A DNA stretch of 11,580 nt from RGIG3994 sp964461635 (GCA_964461635.1 CAYWVC010000044.1:1-11580); one strand, 5' to 3'. Positions 1-7,223 are shown, numbered from the stretch's first letter. Translations and numbers: made by a program. The notes: generated by a model not told the origin, from the letters alone.

Positions 1-77
1 GGAGGCATAGCTCAGTTGGTCAGAGCGCACGGTTCACATCCGTGAGGTCGTAGGTTCGAGCCCCACTGTCTCCACCA
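1..77 (+). tRNA. tRNA-Val, anticodon CAC
   Basis: A full cloverleaf can be folded. The acceptor stem is 1-7 with 67-73 (one G-T pair), the D stem 10-13 with 23-26, and the anticodon stem 28-32 with 40-44. The seven-base anticodon loop at 33-39 has anticodon CAC at 35-37, which reads valine codon GTG. The T stem is 50-54 with 62-66 around the TTCGAGC loop, and CCA is encoded at 75-77. The middle T-stem pair (52/64) is an A-C mismatch, which is unusual. The gene starts at base 1 of the window, so its promoter, and any tRNA genes before it, lie outside. Confidence 0.93.
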
Positions 78-79
78 AG

Positions 80-113
80 GCTCCGCACTGCGAACGCAGT
101 ACGGAGCTTTTTT
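80..113 (+). terminator. Rho-independent terminator after tRNA-Val
   Basis: GCTCCG (80-85) pairs with CGGAGC (102-107), and ACTGC (87-91) pairs with GCAGT (96-100). One C-A mismatch separates the two blocks and the loop is GAAC. Six T residues follow at 108-113. It begins two bases after the tRNA 3' end, so it should end the tRNA transcript before the oxidoreductase gene. Confidence 0.88.
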
Positions 114-146
114 GTCGAATGAAATAAAAACTAAGGATTGCCGATC

Positions 147-154
147 AAAGGGGG
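147..154 (+). promoter_or_regulatory. Shine-Dalgarno site that sets the oxidoreductase start
   Basis: AAAGGGGG lies 11 bases before the ATG at 166. It supports that start over an in-frame TTG at 112, which falls inside the T tract of the tRNA terminator. Confidence 0.65.
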
Positions 155-165
155 ATTGTACCGAT

Positions 166-1545
166 ATGTACACGTATGTCAAGCAGATCACTGACGATAT
201 TTCATGCGACGTGCTCGTCGTGGGCGGGGGTCCCGCCGGACTGTGCGCGGCGGTCGCCGCAGCTCGCGGAGGCGCCGATACGTTGTTGATCGAATCAAAC
301 GGCTTTTGCGGGGGAATGGCAACCGCGGGTCTGGTTGCGCCTTTTATGACATGCTACGACAGTGGCGGAAATGAAAGACTTATACGCGGTATGTTTGAGG
401 AGATAGTTGACCGTATGGTTGCGGTAGGTGATGCGTTAGATCCCTCGACCGTTCCGACATCCTCGGCTTTTACCTCATACATAACGGTCGGGCATATACA
501 CGTCACGCCGTTCAGAGCGGAGGGGCTCAAGCGTCTCGCCGATGAGATGCTCGCCGAGGCGGGAGTGCGTATACTTTACCACACCTCCTGCGTGGACGTT
601 GAGCGCACGAGTGACCGTATAACAAGGGTAGTGGTGTATGCCAAGGACGGACTTCATTCGGTCATTGCCAAGAAGGTTGTGGATTGCACGGGCGACGGTG
701 ACGTTGCGGCGGCGGCGGGCGTGCCTTTTACGATGGGGAACGGTGCCGGGCGTATACAGCCCGCAACGATGTTTTTCCGTATCGGAAATGTGGACAGCTC
801 AAAGATCGATGCCGATATCGAGGCTAACCGCGATAATTTTTATCGCAAGGACGGGGTCAATTACCGATCGTTGCATTGGTGGGTGTCTAAGGCGCGTGAG
901 GCGGGAGATTGGACGCTTGACCGTGTGTCGATAGGACTTTTCCGAGGAGTGGATGAGGATGAATGGAGCGTAAATACCTCAAGAATTATGGGGGTAGACG
1001 CGACAGATCCGAGCAGTCTGACGAACGGCGAGATCGTCGGGCGTCAGCAGGTTAAGGAGATCTTTGAGTTCCTCAAAAAATACGTTCCGGGGTGTGAGAA
1101 TGCCAGATTGCTTGCCTCGGGCAGTACGCTCGGCATACGCGAGACGAGGCATATTCACGGAATAAAGACGTTGACCGTCGATGACCTGCTTCAGTGCCGT
1201 GTTACGGATGATGCTATTATGTTAGCGGCAAATTCGGTCGACGTTCACGGGCGGTTCGGCCCGAAATCGAACGAGTATATAGCCTTGCCCGAGGGGAAAT
1301 GCTACGGTATTCCTTACGGTTGCTTGGTTACCCCGGAGCTGTCCAATTTGCTGATCGCGGGACGGTGCGTGTCGGCCGAAAGTGAGGCTGCCGGTGCGAT
1401 ACGCGTTATGCCCCCGTGTATGGGAATGGGTGAAGCCGCGGGAACGGCGGCTGCACTTGGGGTCGATCGCGATCTCCGTACGCTTGATACGGTTGCCTTG
1501 CGTGACGTTTTGCGCGGAAACCGGGTAAAGCTTGAACTTGAATAA
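166..1545 (+). CDS. FAD-dependent oxidoreductase (FAD_oxidored type)
   Basis: A 459-residue flavoprotein. A Rossmann dinucleotide fold opens the protein, with GGGPAG at residues 20-25 and an acidic residue closing the second strand (LLIE). It is followed by the FCGGMATAG stretch typical of FAD_oxidored proteins. Mid-protein DCTGDGDVAAAAG and LGIRETRHIHG, and the C-terminal IAGRCVSAESEAAGA with GMGEAAGTAAAL, fit FAD-contacting segments of the same family (PF12831). No signal peptide or membrane segment is seen, so a cytosolic enzyme is expected. The substrate cannot be told from sequence, because the family is broad and mostly uncharacterised. The ATG at 166 is chosen because AAAGGGGG lies just upstream. 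No convincing promoter is visible between the tRNA terminator and the start. The gene appears to be alone, bounded by terminators on both sides. Confidence 0.88.
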   Translation: MYTYVKQITDDISCDVLVVGGGPAGLCAAVAAARGGADTLLIESNGFCGGMATAGLVAPFMTCYDSGGNERLIRGMFEEIVDRMVAVGDALDPSTVPTSSAFTSYITVGHIHVTPFRAEGLKRLADEMLAEAGVRILYHTSCVDVERTSDRITRVVVYAKDGLHSVIAKKVVDCTGDGDVAAAAGVPFTMGNGAGRIQPATMFFRIGNVDSSKIDADIEANRDNFYRKDGVNYRSLHWWVSKAREAGDWTLDRVSIGLFRGVDEDEWSVNTSRIMGVDATDPSSLTNGEIVGRQQVKEIFEFLKKYVPGCENARLLASGSTLGIRETRHIHGIKTLTVDDLLQCRVTDDAIMLAANSVDVHGRFGPKSNEYIALPEGKCYGIPYGCLVTPELSNLLIAGRCVSAESEAAGAIRVMPPCMGMGEAAGTAAALGVDRDLRTLDTVALRDVLRGNRVKLELE

Positions 1546-1555
1546 CACAAATTAT

Positions 1556-1603
1556 AAAGAGCTCGGCGCAGAGTGATTTTGTCACTCCGCACCGGGCTCT
1601 TTT
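1556..1603. terminator. Bidirectional terminator between convergent genes
   Basis: A long hairpin: AAAGAGC (1556-1562) pairs with GCTCTTT (1596-1602). Pairing continues through TCGG/CCGG and GC/GC to GAGTGA/TCACTC (1571-1576 with 1582-1587), around the loop TTTTG, with two mismatches. On the plus strand TTTT and a T-rich run follow, serving the oxidoreductase. On the minus strand the sequence after the stem is also T-rich, serving the five-gene operon. Confidence 0.85.
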
Positions 1604-1607
1604 CTCT

Positions 1608-1961
1608 TTATGTCAAAAAAGTCATCGCAATTCCGAACAAAAAGGAACTCAAATTAAGAACCAAGCTGTATTTGAGACATTTTTTTGCGGGATATTTCAG
1701 CTTTGCCGAGATAATAAAGTACTCAACGAGGACTGTCAAGCCCTCTATGGTCAGCATAGCGACTATCAGTATCGCAATGTTTGTACAGAAGCTTCCTAAG
1801 GCTATCATTATTCCGTTGGCGACGGGATTGGTTATCAGGTTGCATATAAGCACGGTAGGCACGGCGCGCTTGTCGTCGAGCCAAAGCAACAGCACCAGAT
1901 ATTCGGTCAATTCGGTCAGCAGGAGCGCGATCAGTATGGAGATCAAAACGTTCCATCCCAT
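1608..1961 (-). CDS. Small hydrophobic membrane protein, family not recognised
   Basis: A 117-residue protein, mostly membrane. About four hydrophobic segments are visible: residues 3-25 after the start, roughly 32-53, 56-80 and the C-terminal 98-117. A short basic stretch (AKLKYPAKKCLKY) lies before the last one. The acidic TELTEY in the first helix and the motif CNLITNPVANG in the second resemble small Firmicute membrane proteins of unknown function, but I cannot name a family. The ATG at 1961 is preferred over a GTG nine bases upstream, because AAGGAT (1971-1976) is 9 bases from the ATG and abuts the GTG. It lies 47 bases after the ddh stop with no terminator between them, so it is probably the last gene of the MarR operon. 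Confidence 0.75.
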   Translation of the reverse strand: MGWNVLISILIALLLTELTEYLVLLLWLDDKRAVPTVLICNLITNPVANGIMIALGSFCTNIAILIVAMLTIEGLTVLVEYFIISAKLKYPAKKCLKYSLVLNLSSFLFGIAMTFLT

Positions 1962-1970
1962 AGTTTTCAC

Positions 1971-1976
1971 ATCCTT
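1971..1976 (-). promoter_or_regulatory. Shine-Dalgarno site that sets the start of the small membrane protein
   Basis: On the minus strand AAGGAT ends directly before an in-frame GTG and 9 bases before ATG 1961. The spacing favours the ATG. Confidence 0.65.
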
Positions 1977-2008
1977 ATGTCTTTAATTGCAGAGATTATA
2001 TGTTGGGA

Positions 2009-2989
2009 TTAAAGTAACTTTGTGCGTTGATATACGTCGGATAGCTCGGAAAGGTAGGCGGGCGGAATATCAAACGGTGTAAAGCCGCCGAAGCGTCCCT
2101 CTCGGAAAAGTCGTACGGCGGCGCGGGCATATGCGACGGTTACACTGCCGGTAAACGCGGGATTGGAGCCGAGGGAAAGTGCGAATTCAAGCGTGTGTGT
2201 GCTTCCGTCCGAGGTCTTTCCGGTGCGTATTACTTTTCCGCCGTGTGGGTATCCCGATTTTCTTATCCGCACAAGCTCTTCGGCAGTGGTGAAGTGTACT
2301 TCCACGTCATATCCCTCAAAATATCCGGGCATAGACAAGATTGCCTTTTCAATCCTTTTCCGATCGGCCCCGTCATCGGTCGCTATATAGCAAATGCGGC
2401 GGTGACATTCGTGCATGGGGTCGGAGAAGCGTTTCCCGCTTTTGAATTCATCTTCCGCCGAAGGAATCGGAACGGTGTATTGGATGGCGTCGGTGACTCC
2501 CGGAATGCTCGCAAGTGCGTTGGAGTGTCCTTGACTTACTCCGGGTCCCCACAGTGTAAGTCCGTCACCGCCCGGAAGCACGGCTTGCCCGATGAGACGT
2601 GTGACGGACATTAATCCCGGGTCCCATCCCGCCGATACGATCGCGGTATGCCGAGATCTCATGGCGGCGACGGAGACCGCATCAAAATGACGCGTAACCG
2701 ACGTGTGGTCGTCATAGCTGTCTACGGTATTGAATTCGGCTGCCAGCATCGGTGACATAGTCGGGAGGTCATTGAGACTTCCGGTGCAGAGGATAAGGAC
2801 GTCGATATGGGATTTTACGGCTTTAAGCTCCTCTGTTCCGATGACCTTTACCCCGTTATTTTCCTTTATGCTTGTCGGATCGCGGCGCGTTACAATGTAC
2901 GTCGGCTCCATATCCCGAGCCGAGCCGAGCGCAGTCAGTACGCCTTTGCCAAGCTTTCCGAACCCCATTATTGCGACTTTTGCGTTCAT
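2009..2989 (-). CDS. ddh: meso-diaminopimelate D-dehydrogenase (EC 1.4.1.16)
   Basis: A 326-residue cytosolic enzyme, close to the roughly 320 residues of the Corynebacterium glutamicum enzyme that I recall. It catalyses reversible NADPH-dependent reductive amination of tetrahydrodipicolinate to meso-diaminopimelate, a one-step shortcut in lysine and peptidoglycan precursor synthesis. An N-terminal Rossmann fold carries GFGKLG at residues 9-14. Family hallmarks are GWDPG (121-125), WGPGVSQGHS (147-156), the IQYT segment (169-172) and YPHGGKVI (247-254), all aligning with conserved active-site blocks. The ATG at 2989 has GGGAGGTG immediately upstream. An alternative start 18 bases earlier lacks such a site and would fall inside the leader hairpin. 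The gene lies 53 bases after the exporter gene on the same strand. Its Shine-Dalgarno site is part of an inverted repeat, suggesting controlled or coupled translation. The assignment is firm. Confidence 0.95.
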   Translation of the reverse strand: MNAKVAIMGFGKLGKGVLTALGSARDMEPTYIVTRRDPTSIKENNGVKVIGTEELKAVKSHIDVLILCTGSLNDLPTMSPMLAAEFNTVDSYDDHTSVTRHFDAVSVAAMRSRHTAIVSAGWDPGLMSVTRLIGQAVLPGGDGLTLWGPGVSQGHSNALASIPGVTDAIQYTVPIPSAEDEFKSGKRFSDPMHECHRRICYIATDDGADRKRIEKAILSMPGYFEGYDVEVHFTTAEELVRIRKSGYPHGGKVIRTGKTSDGSTHTLEFALSLGSNPAFTGSVTVAYARAAVRLFREGRFGGFTPFDIPPAYLSELSDVYQRTKLL

Positions 2990-2995
2990 TGAGCA

Positions 2996-3034
2996 CCTCC
3001 CGAACAAAGATCCTTTTGGATTATATTCGGGAGG
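2996..3034 (-). promoter_or_regulatory. Inverted repeat masking the ddh ribosome binding site
   Basis: Read on the minus strand, CCTCCCGAA (3034-3026) is perfectly complementary to TTCGGGAGG (3004-2996). The second arm contains the GGGAGG core of the ddh Shine-Dalgarno site. A smaller helix, ATCC-AAAA-GGAT, sits in the loop. No T tract follows in either direction, so this is not a terminator. The first arm begins 8 bases after the exporter stop codon, so a terminating ribosome could open the hairpin. The function is inferred. Confidence 0.6.
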
Positions 3035-3042
3035 TTATCGCA

Positions 3043-4809
3043 TTATGCCGCGTTTTCGAATTGGCTGTTGTAAAGGTCCGCGTAGAACCCGCCCCTTTGC
3101 ATAAGGTCGAGGTGCGTTCCGCTTTCTATAACGTCGCCGTCCTTCATCACGAGGATCAGATCGGCATTTTTTATGGTGGAGAGTCTGTGAGCTATAACGA
3201 AGCTTGTTTTGTCCTGAGTCAACCTGTCCATCGCCTGCTGAATAATAAGCTCGGTGCGGGTATCTACCGACGAGGTCGCCTCATCGAGGATCAGCATCGG
3301 TGCATTCTGCAGCATTGCGCGCGCGATGGTCAAAAGTTGCTTTTGACCGGCGGATATCACCGTGCTCTCCGACAGCACGGTGTCAAAGCCGTGCGGCAGG
3401 GAATGAATGAATTTGTCAAGGTCGCAAGCACGGCAGACCTCGTTCAGACGGTCATCGCTTATGCCCTCCATATTATAGACGAGGTTTTCACGGACCGTGC
3501 CCTCAAACAGCCAAGTGTCTTGCAGGACCATTGAAAAAAGCTCGTGAACGTTTTCGCGTTTAAGCTCGGATGTTGGCACTCCGTCTATCGATATACTTCC
3601 GCCGTTTATTTCGAAGAAGCGCATCAGCAGGTTTACCATTGTTGTCTTCCCGGCACCCGTCGGTCCCACGATCGCGACCTTCTGCCCGGCTTTTATATCT
3701 GCGGAGAAGTTCTTAATGATCGTTTTGTCGGGCGCATCGGGGTAGGCGAAGCGCACGTTTTGAAAGCTTACGTCGCCGCGCACACAGTTAAGCTGTGTTT
3801 GCTTGCCGCTCTCGTCCTCAAGCTCCTCGCTCTCCAAAAAGTTGAATATCCGGTGCGCCGAGGCTGATGCGGTTTGAAGGTTGGTCAGTCCCTGCGCTAT
3901 CTGCGTGAGCGGGGAGGTGAACAGTCGGACATACAGTATAAACGACACTATCACCTCAAAGCCGATCGAGCCGTTCAATACGAACATTGATCCGAACACA
4001 CATACGGCAACGTAGGCAACGTTGCTTATCACGCTCATCATAGGTTGCATTATGCCGGACAGAAACTGTGATTTCCAGTTGGCATTGTATACGTCGGAGT
4101 TCAAACGGTCAAATTCACGCTTGACGTTGCTTCCTGCACGGCTGACTTTTATCACCTCGTGCCCCGAGTAAGTCTCCTCAATATATCCGTTCAGTGCACC
4201 GAGGCATCTTTGACGGTCGGTGAAGAAGCGCTGCGAACGGGACATTATAACTACGGTCAGAAGCATACCGACGAGGGTGATTCCGAGTGATATGAGGGCG
4301 AGCCTCCATTCGGTTATGAACATCATAACGAGGCATCCGACAAACTGAACTCCCGCGCTTATGATAGTCGGGAGACTGTTGGTCAGCCCTTGCTGAAGCG
4401 TCGAGACGTCGTTGGTGATAAGGCTCAGAGTGTCCCCCTGCGAGGAGGCATTGAAATACTTTTGCGGAACCCGATTTATCTTCGCCGAGAGCTCCGCTCT
4501 CATATTGTAGGACATTTTGAGTGTGATCGTTGCCATAATATATTGCTGTATAAATCCGAAGGCGGCGCTGAAGCAATAGAGAACGAGCAATAATATGCCT
4601 ATTTGGGCGATAGCGGCGAGGTCGATATCCCCAAGCAGACCGTCTGACATAAGCTTCGTGATATCGCCGATCAGGTCCGGACCTATTATGGTTATTACGG
4701 CACTTGCCGCCGCAAGAACGAGTGCAATTGCAATAAATATAAGACTTGAGCGCATATAAGCGGCACTTCTTGTGATAGCGGAGCCTACTCCGCGTTTGCT
4801 TTTATTCAT
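3043..4809 (-). CDS. ABC exporter half-transporter, subunit with intact catalytic glutamate
   Basis: A 588-residue half-transporter with an N-terminal six-helix membrane domain (about residues 20-310) and a C-terminal nucleotide-binding domain. Motifs are Walker A GPTGAGKTT (382-390), the Q-loop in MVLQDTWLF, Walker B LILDEATSS with catalytic glutamate E510, and the switch histidine H541 in IAHRLST. The ABC signature is altered to ISAGQK (485-490) instead of LSGGQ. This matches one half of heterodimeric multidrug exporters such as TM287/288, BmrCD and LmrCD, where one subunit has good Walker motifs but a weak signature. The partner is the gene just upstream, 41 bases away. The ATG at 4809 gives the usual family length; a longer reading to 4908 would overlap the upstream gene and begin with an Arg-rich tail unlike the family. 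Drugs, lipids or peptides are possible substrates; sequence does not decide. Confidence 0.93.
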   Translation of the reverse strand: MNKSKRGVGSAITRSAAYMRSSLIFIAIALVLAAASAVITIIGPDLIGDITKLMSDGLLGDIDLAAIAQIGILLLVLYCFSAAFGFIQQYIMATITLKMSYNMRAELSAKINRVPQKYFNASSQGDTLSLITNDVSTLQQGLTNSLPTIISAGVQFVGCLVMMFITEWRLALISLGITLVGMLLTVVIMSRSQRFFTDRQRCLGALNGYIEETYSGHEVIKVSRAGSNVKREFDRLNSDVYNANWKSQFLSGIMQPMMSVISNVAYVAVCVFGSMFVLNGSIGFEVIVSFILYVRLFTSPLTQIAQGLTNLQTASASAHRIFNFLESEELEDESGKQTQLNCVRGDVSFQNVRFAYPDAPDKTIIKNFSADIKAGQKVAIVGPTGAGKTTMVNLLMRFFEINGGSISIDGVPTSELKRENVHELFSMVLQDTWLFEGTVRENLVYNMEGISDDRLNEVCRACDLDKFIHSLPHGFDTVLSESTVISAGQKQLLTIARAMLQNAPMLILDEATSSVDTRTELIIQQAMDRLTQDKTSFVIAHRLSTIKNADLILVMKDGDVIESGTHLDLMQRGGFYADLYNSQFENAA

Positions 4810-4822
4810 TATCTGCCAAAGC

Positions 4823-4832
4823 TTCCTTTCTG
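4823..4832 (-). promoter_or_regulatory. Shine-Dalgarno site with long spacing before the second exporter subunit
   Basis: CAGAAAGGAA on the minus strand lies 13 bases before ATG 4809, longer than usual. The identical ten bases precede the other exporter gene at 6613-6622 with 7-base spacing. Subunit 2 may therefore be translated less efficiently, or partly by coupling. No other start codon lies in frame nearer to it. Confidence 0.55.
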
Positions 4833-4850
4833 TTGGATTGAACCGTGAAC

Positions 4851-6605
4851 TCAAGCGAGCTCGGCGGCGCTGAGCTGTGAGCTTGCGATCTCTCGGTAGA
4901 CGGCGCAATTTTGCATAAGCTCTTCGTGCGTTCCGCTACCGACGATCTCGCCGCGGTCGAGCACGATGATCTTGTCGGCGTGGCGGATAGTTCCGATGCG
5001 TTGCGCGACGATGATCTTCGTAGTATCACGGAAGGTTTTTGCAAGTCCCTCACGCAAGCGTGCGTCGGTTCGGTAATCAAGTGCCGAGAAGGAGTCGTCG
5101 AAGATCAGTATCTCCGGGTTCCGGGCAAGGGTCCTTGCAATGGACAGTCTTTGCTTTTGTCCGCCGGATACGTTGCGTCCCGCCTGTGCAATGTGATGCT
5201 CGGTCTTGCCCGATAGCTTTGATACGAATTCCTCGGATTGCGATACCTCAAGTGCCGTTGCAAGGTCATTTTCATTAAAGGCGCGGGCACCTTCACCGAA
5301 GAAAACGTTATCCTTTACCGTTCCGGAGAAGAGCGTTGCCTTTTGCGTGGCGTATCCGATCTTATCGTACAGCGCGTCAAAGCTATATTCCTTCACGTTG
5401 ATGCCGTCAACAAGCACCTCGCCCTCCGTCGCGTCGTACAGTCGCGGAATAAGGTTGATGACCGTCGTTTTTCCGCTGCCTGTGGCTCCGATAAAGGCAA
5501 TCGTTTCGCCGCGGTTGACCTTGAAGCTGATGCCGGATATTTCGTCCTCGGATGAGCCGGGGTAACGGAAGCTGACGTTTTTAAACTCAACGCTGCCGCG
5601 CTCGGTGCCGTCTGTGACCGTTCCTTCGTTGATTGAAGAGGTGGTGTTGAGGACCTCGTTAATACGCTCGGCGGAGACCTGCGCCTGCGGAAACAGCATA
5701 AAGATGAGTACGAGCATCATAAATGACATAACGATGTAGGTCGCGTACGTGCTGAACGCCATAATCTCGCTGAACATACTGATACGGCTCATAGCGTCGG
5801 CGGCGGAAATATTGTTTATAAGGACGGCACCGAGCCAATAGATCACGAGCGTAAGCGCATTCATCCCAAGCTGCATAGTCGGGTTTATGAGAGCGAAAAG
5901 TCGCTGATTCTTGATCTGCAGCTTATACATATCCGAGCTCGGACCGTCAAATTTCTCATTCTGATAGTTTTCGGCGTTGAAGGCGTGAACGACGTTGATC
6001 CCGGTCAGATTTTCTCTTGCAACTCGGTTGATCTTGTCGGTCATCTTTTGTACCTTGCGGAAACGCGGCAGGCAGCTTGACATAACGAGAAGCACGGTCA
6101 GACAAATGGCTAAGACGAAGCCCGCAGTCACCGCAGAGAGCTCCCAGCTTTTGTTTAATATTTTGATTATTGCGAATATTGCCATAATCGGCGCCTTTAT
6201 TATCATCTGCAATCCCATCGAGACGATCATCTGTATCTGCGTAATATCGTTTGTGGTGCGGGTGATAAGGCTCGGCACCGAGAAGGACTGCATCTCCTGC
6301 TTGCTGATGTCGATAACGTGATAGAAGAGCTTTTCACGCACCGTGTAGCTGAAGCCGGATGCGGTGCGTGCCGAAAGATAACCGCATATGATCGCAAATA
6401 TTGCACTGATGAGTGTGCAAGCAAGCATACGCAAGCCGATGCCGAGCACCTCGTCGGTAGAGCCGGAGGTCTTTATGACGGTGGTCAACTCGGTCATATA
6501 GTCCGGCAGCCGAAGGTCGAAATAGACCTGTCCCGCGACGAGCACGCAACATAAAATCGCCATTGCAAGCTCTTTTTTTCGAATTTGCTTCAATAGTTTA
6601 AGCAT
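4851..6605 (-). CDS. ABC exporter half-transporter, subunit with degenerate ATPase site
   Basis: A 584-residue half-transporter: six membrane helices over about residues 13-310, then a nucleotide-binding domain. Walker A is GATGSGKTT (373-381) and the signature is canonical VSGGQKQ (from residue 479). Walker B is IFDDSFSALD, with Asp504 where the catalytic glutamate should be. The H-loop reads VAQRIGTI, with Gln535 in place of the switch histidine. Both changes are the known marks of the degenerate subunit of heterodimeric exporters (TM287-like). With the downstream partner it should form one active site (partner Walker motifs plus this signature) and one inactive site. Start ATG 6605 has AAAGGAA 7 bases upstream. 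It begins 24 bases after the MarR gene, fitting a MarR-controlled export operon. Confidence 0.94.
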   Translation of the reverse strand: MLKLLKQIRKKELAMAILCCVLVAGQVYFDLRLPDYMTELTTVIKTSGSTDEVLGIGLRMLACTLISAIFAIICGYLSARTASGFSYTVREKLFYHVIDISKQEMQSFSVPSLITRTTNDITQIQMIVSMGLQMIIKAPIMAIFAIIKILNKSWELSAVTAGFVLAICLTVLLVMSSCLPRFRKVQKMTDKINRVARENLTGINVVHAFNAENYQNEKFDGPSSDMYKLQIKNQRLFALINPTMQLGMNALTLVIYWLGAVLINNISAADAMSRISMFSEIMAFSTYATYIVMSFMMLVLIFMLFPQAQVSAERINEVLNTTSSINEGTVTDGTERGSVEFKNVSFRYPGSSEDEISGISFKVNRGETIAFIGATGSGKTTVINLIPRLYDATEGEVLVDGINVKEYSFDALYDKIGYATQKATLFSGTVKDNVFFGEGARAFNENDLATALEVSQSEEFVSKLSGKTEHHIAQAGRNVSGGQKQRLSIARTLARNPEILIFDDSFSALDYRTDARLREGLAKTFRDTTKIIVAQRIGTIRHADKIIVLDRGEIVGSGTHEELMQNCAVYREIASSQLSAAELA

Positions 6606-6629
6606 TGTTTGGTTCCTTTCTGATCTGAA

Positions 6630-7079
6630 TTATTTATCACTGCACATAGTATCAATGTTCCGGTCGACCGTTTCGGTGATCCTTTGCCACACTCTTTTGT
6701 CCTCGTCAGAGATGCCCGAGCACAGCCTGCGCGCGAAATCCCGCTGAATCTCGCGCCCGCGGCGGATGGGCTCCGAAGCGTCGGAGGTTACCTCTAATTT
6801 CGTTTTCCGTCGGTCTCCGTCGACTGCTACCCGACGCAAAAGTCCCAAGCGCACCAATCGTTCGATGTGTACGGATACGATTCCCGGCTTTATTCCGCGC
6901 ATCATACATATGTCCGTTGCCGTTGCGTTGCCGGGGTTGTTGGCGATAAAGAGAAGGATGTCAAGCGCAAGTGGGGGAAGATCAAGCTCGCGGCATAGCG
7001 GCTGAAGCTGTACGTGATACGATTTTATGATTCTGCCCGCATGATCGAATACGTTTGACATTGACAGTTGCTGTTCCAT
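6630..7079 (-). CDS. MarR-family transcriptional regulator
   Basis: A 149-residue protein of usual MarR length. The winged helix-turn-helix covers roughly residues 36-98: LDILLFIANNPG leads in, ATDICMMRGIKPGIVSVHIERLVRLGLL forms the recognition region, and DGDRRKTKLEVT forms the wing with the family's D-x-R-(R/K) pattern. The flanking N- and C-terminal helices would make the dimer interface. It is the first gene of the operon, with GAGGTG 5 bases before ATG 7079 and a near-perfect 21-bp palindrome in its own leader. It is therefore probably an autorepressor that lifts when a small ligand, often an exporter substrate, binds. The exporter genes follow 24 bases downstream. The ligand is unknown. 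Confidence 0.92.
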   Translation of the reverse strand: MEQQLSMSNVFDHAGRIIKSYHVQLQPLCRELDLPPLALDILLFIANNPGNATATDICMMRGIKPGIVSVHIERLVRLGLLRRVAVDGDRRKTKLEVTSDASEPIRRGREIQRDFARRLCSGISDEDKRVWQRITETVDRNIDTMCSDK

Positions 7080-7090
7080 AGTTACACCTC

Positions 7091-7111
7091 AAAATTAAAC
7101 AGTCTAATTTT
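7091..7111 (-). promoter_or_regulatory. Candidate MarR operator, 21-bp palindrome
   Basis: Arms AAAATTA (7091-7097) and TAATTTT (7105-7111) are perfect. Inside the 7-base centre all symmetric positions pair except one (7098/7104). It lies about +7 to +27 from the predicted start of the MarR operon transcript, between the promoter and the ribosome binding site. A bound dimer there would block transcription. Length and AT-richness suit MarR proteins; the assignment to this MarR is inferred from position. Confidence 0.7.
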
Positions 7112-7123
7112 AGAACATCTCAT

Positions 7124-7152
7124 ATTATACACAATGGTTCGGGCAAAGTCAA
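7124..7152 (-). promoter_or_regulatory. Sigma-A promoter of the MarR-exporter-ddh operon
   Basis: On the minus strand, -35 TTGACT (7152-7147), a 17-base spacer and -10 TATAAT (7129-7124). The start is expected near 7117, giving a leader of about 38 bases that contains the palindrome and a GAGGTG ribosome site. Confidence 0.85.
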
Positions 7153-7223
7153 CGATGCTTTCCGTAACGTTAAGTGAATTCTATGTGATGAAGGAGATTA
7201 TGAAAAATCGGGTCATTTTTCTC

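Noticed and set aside
112..165. TTG start for the oxidoreductase, adding 18 residues
   Set aside because: The TTG lies in the T tract of the tRNA terminator with no ribosome site. The ATG at 166 has AAAGGGGG upstream and begins near the Rossmann fold.
2195..3534. Several plus-strand open frames across ddh and the exporter
   Set aside because: They are out-of-frame shadows of firmly identified minus-strand genes.
4810..4908. 33-residue N-terminal extension of the second exporter subunit
   Set aside because: It overlaps the upstream gene by 58 bases, has an Arg-rich composition unlike the family, and exceeds the usual length. The ATG at 4809 gives a normal half-transporter.
7165..7172. TAACGTTA palindrome between the divergent promoters
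   Set aside because: It shares bases with the TetR half-sites but has the wrong spacing (overlapping halves, no two-base centre), so it is not counted as a third operator.
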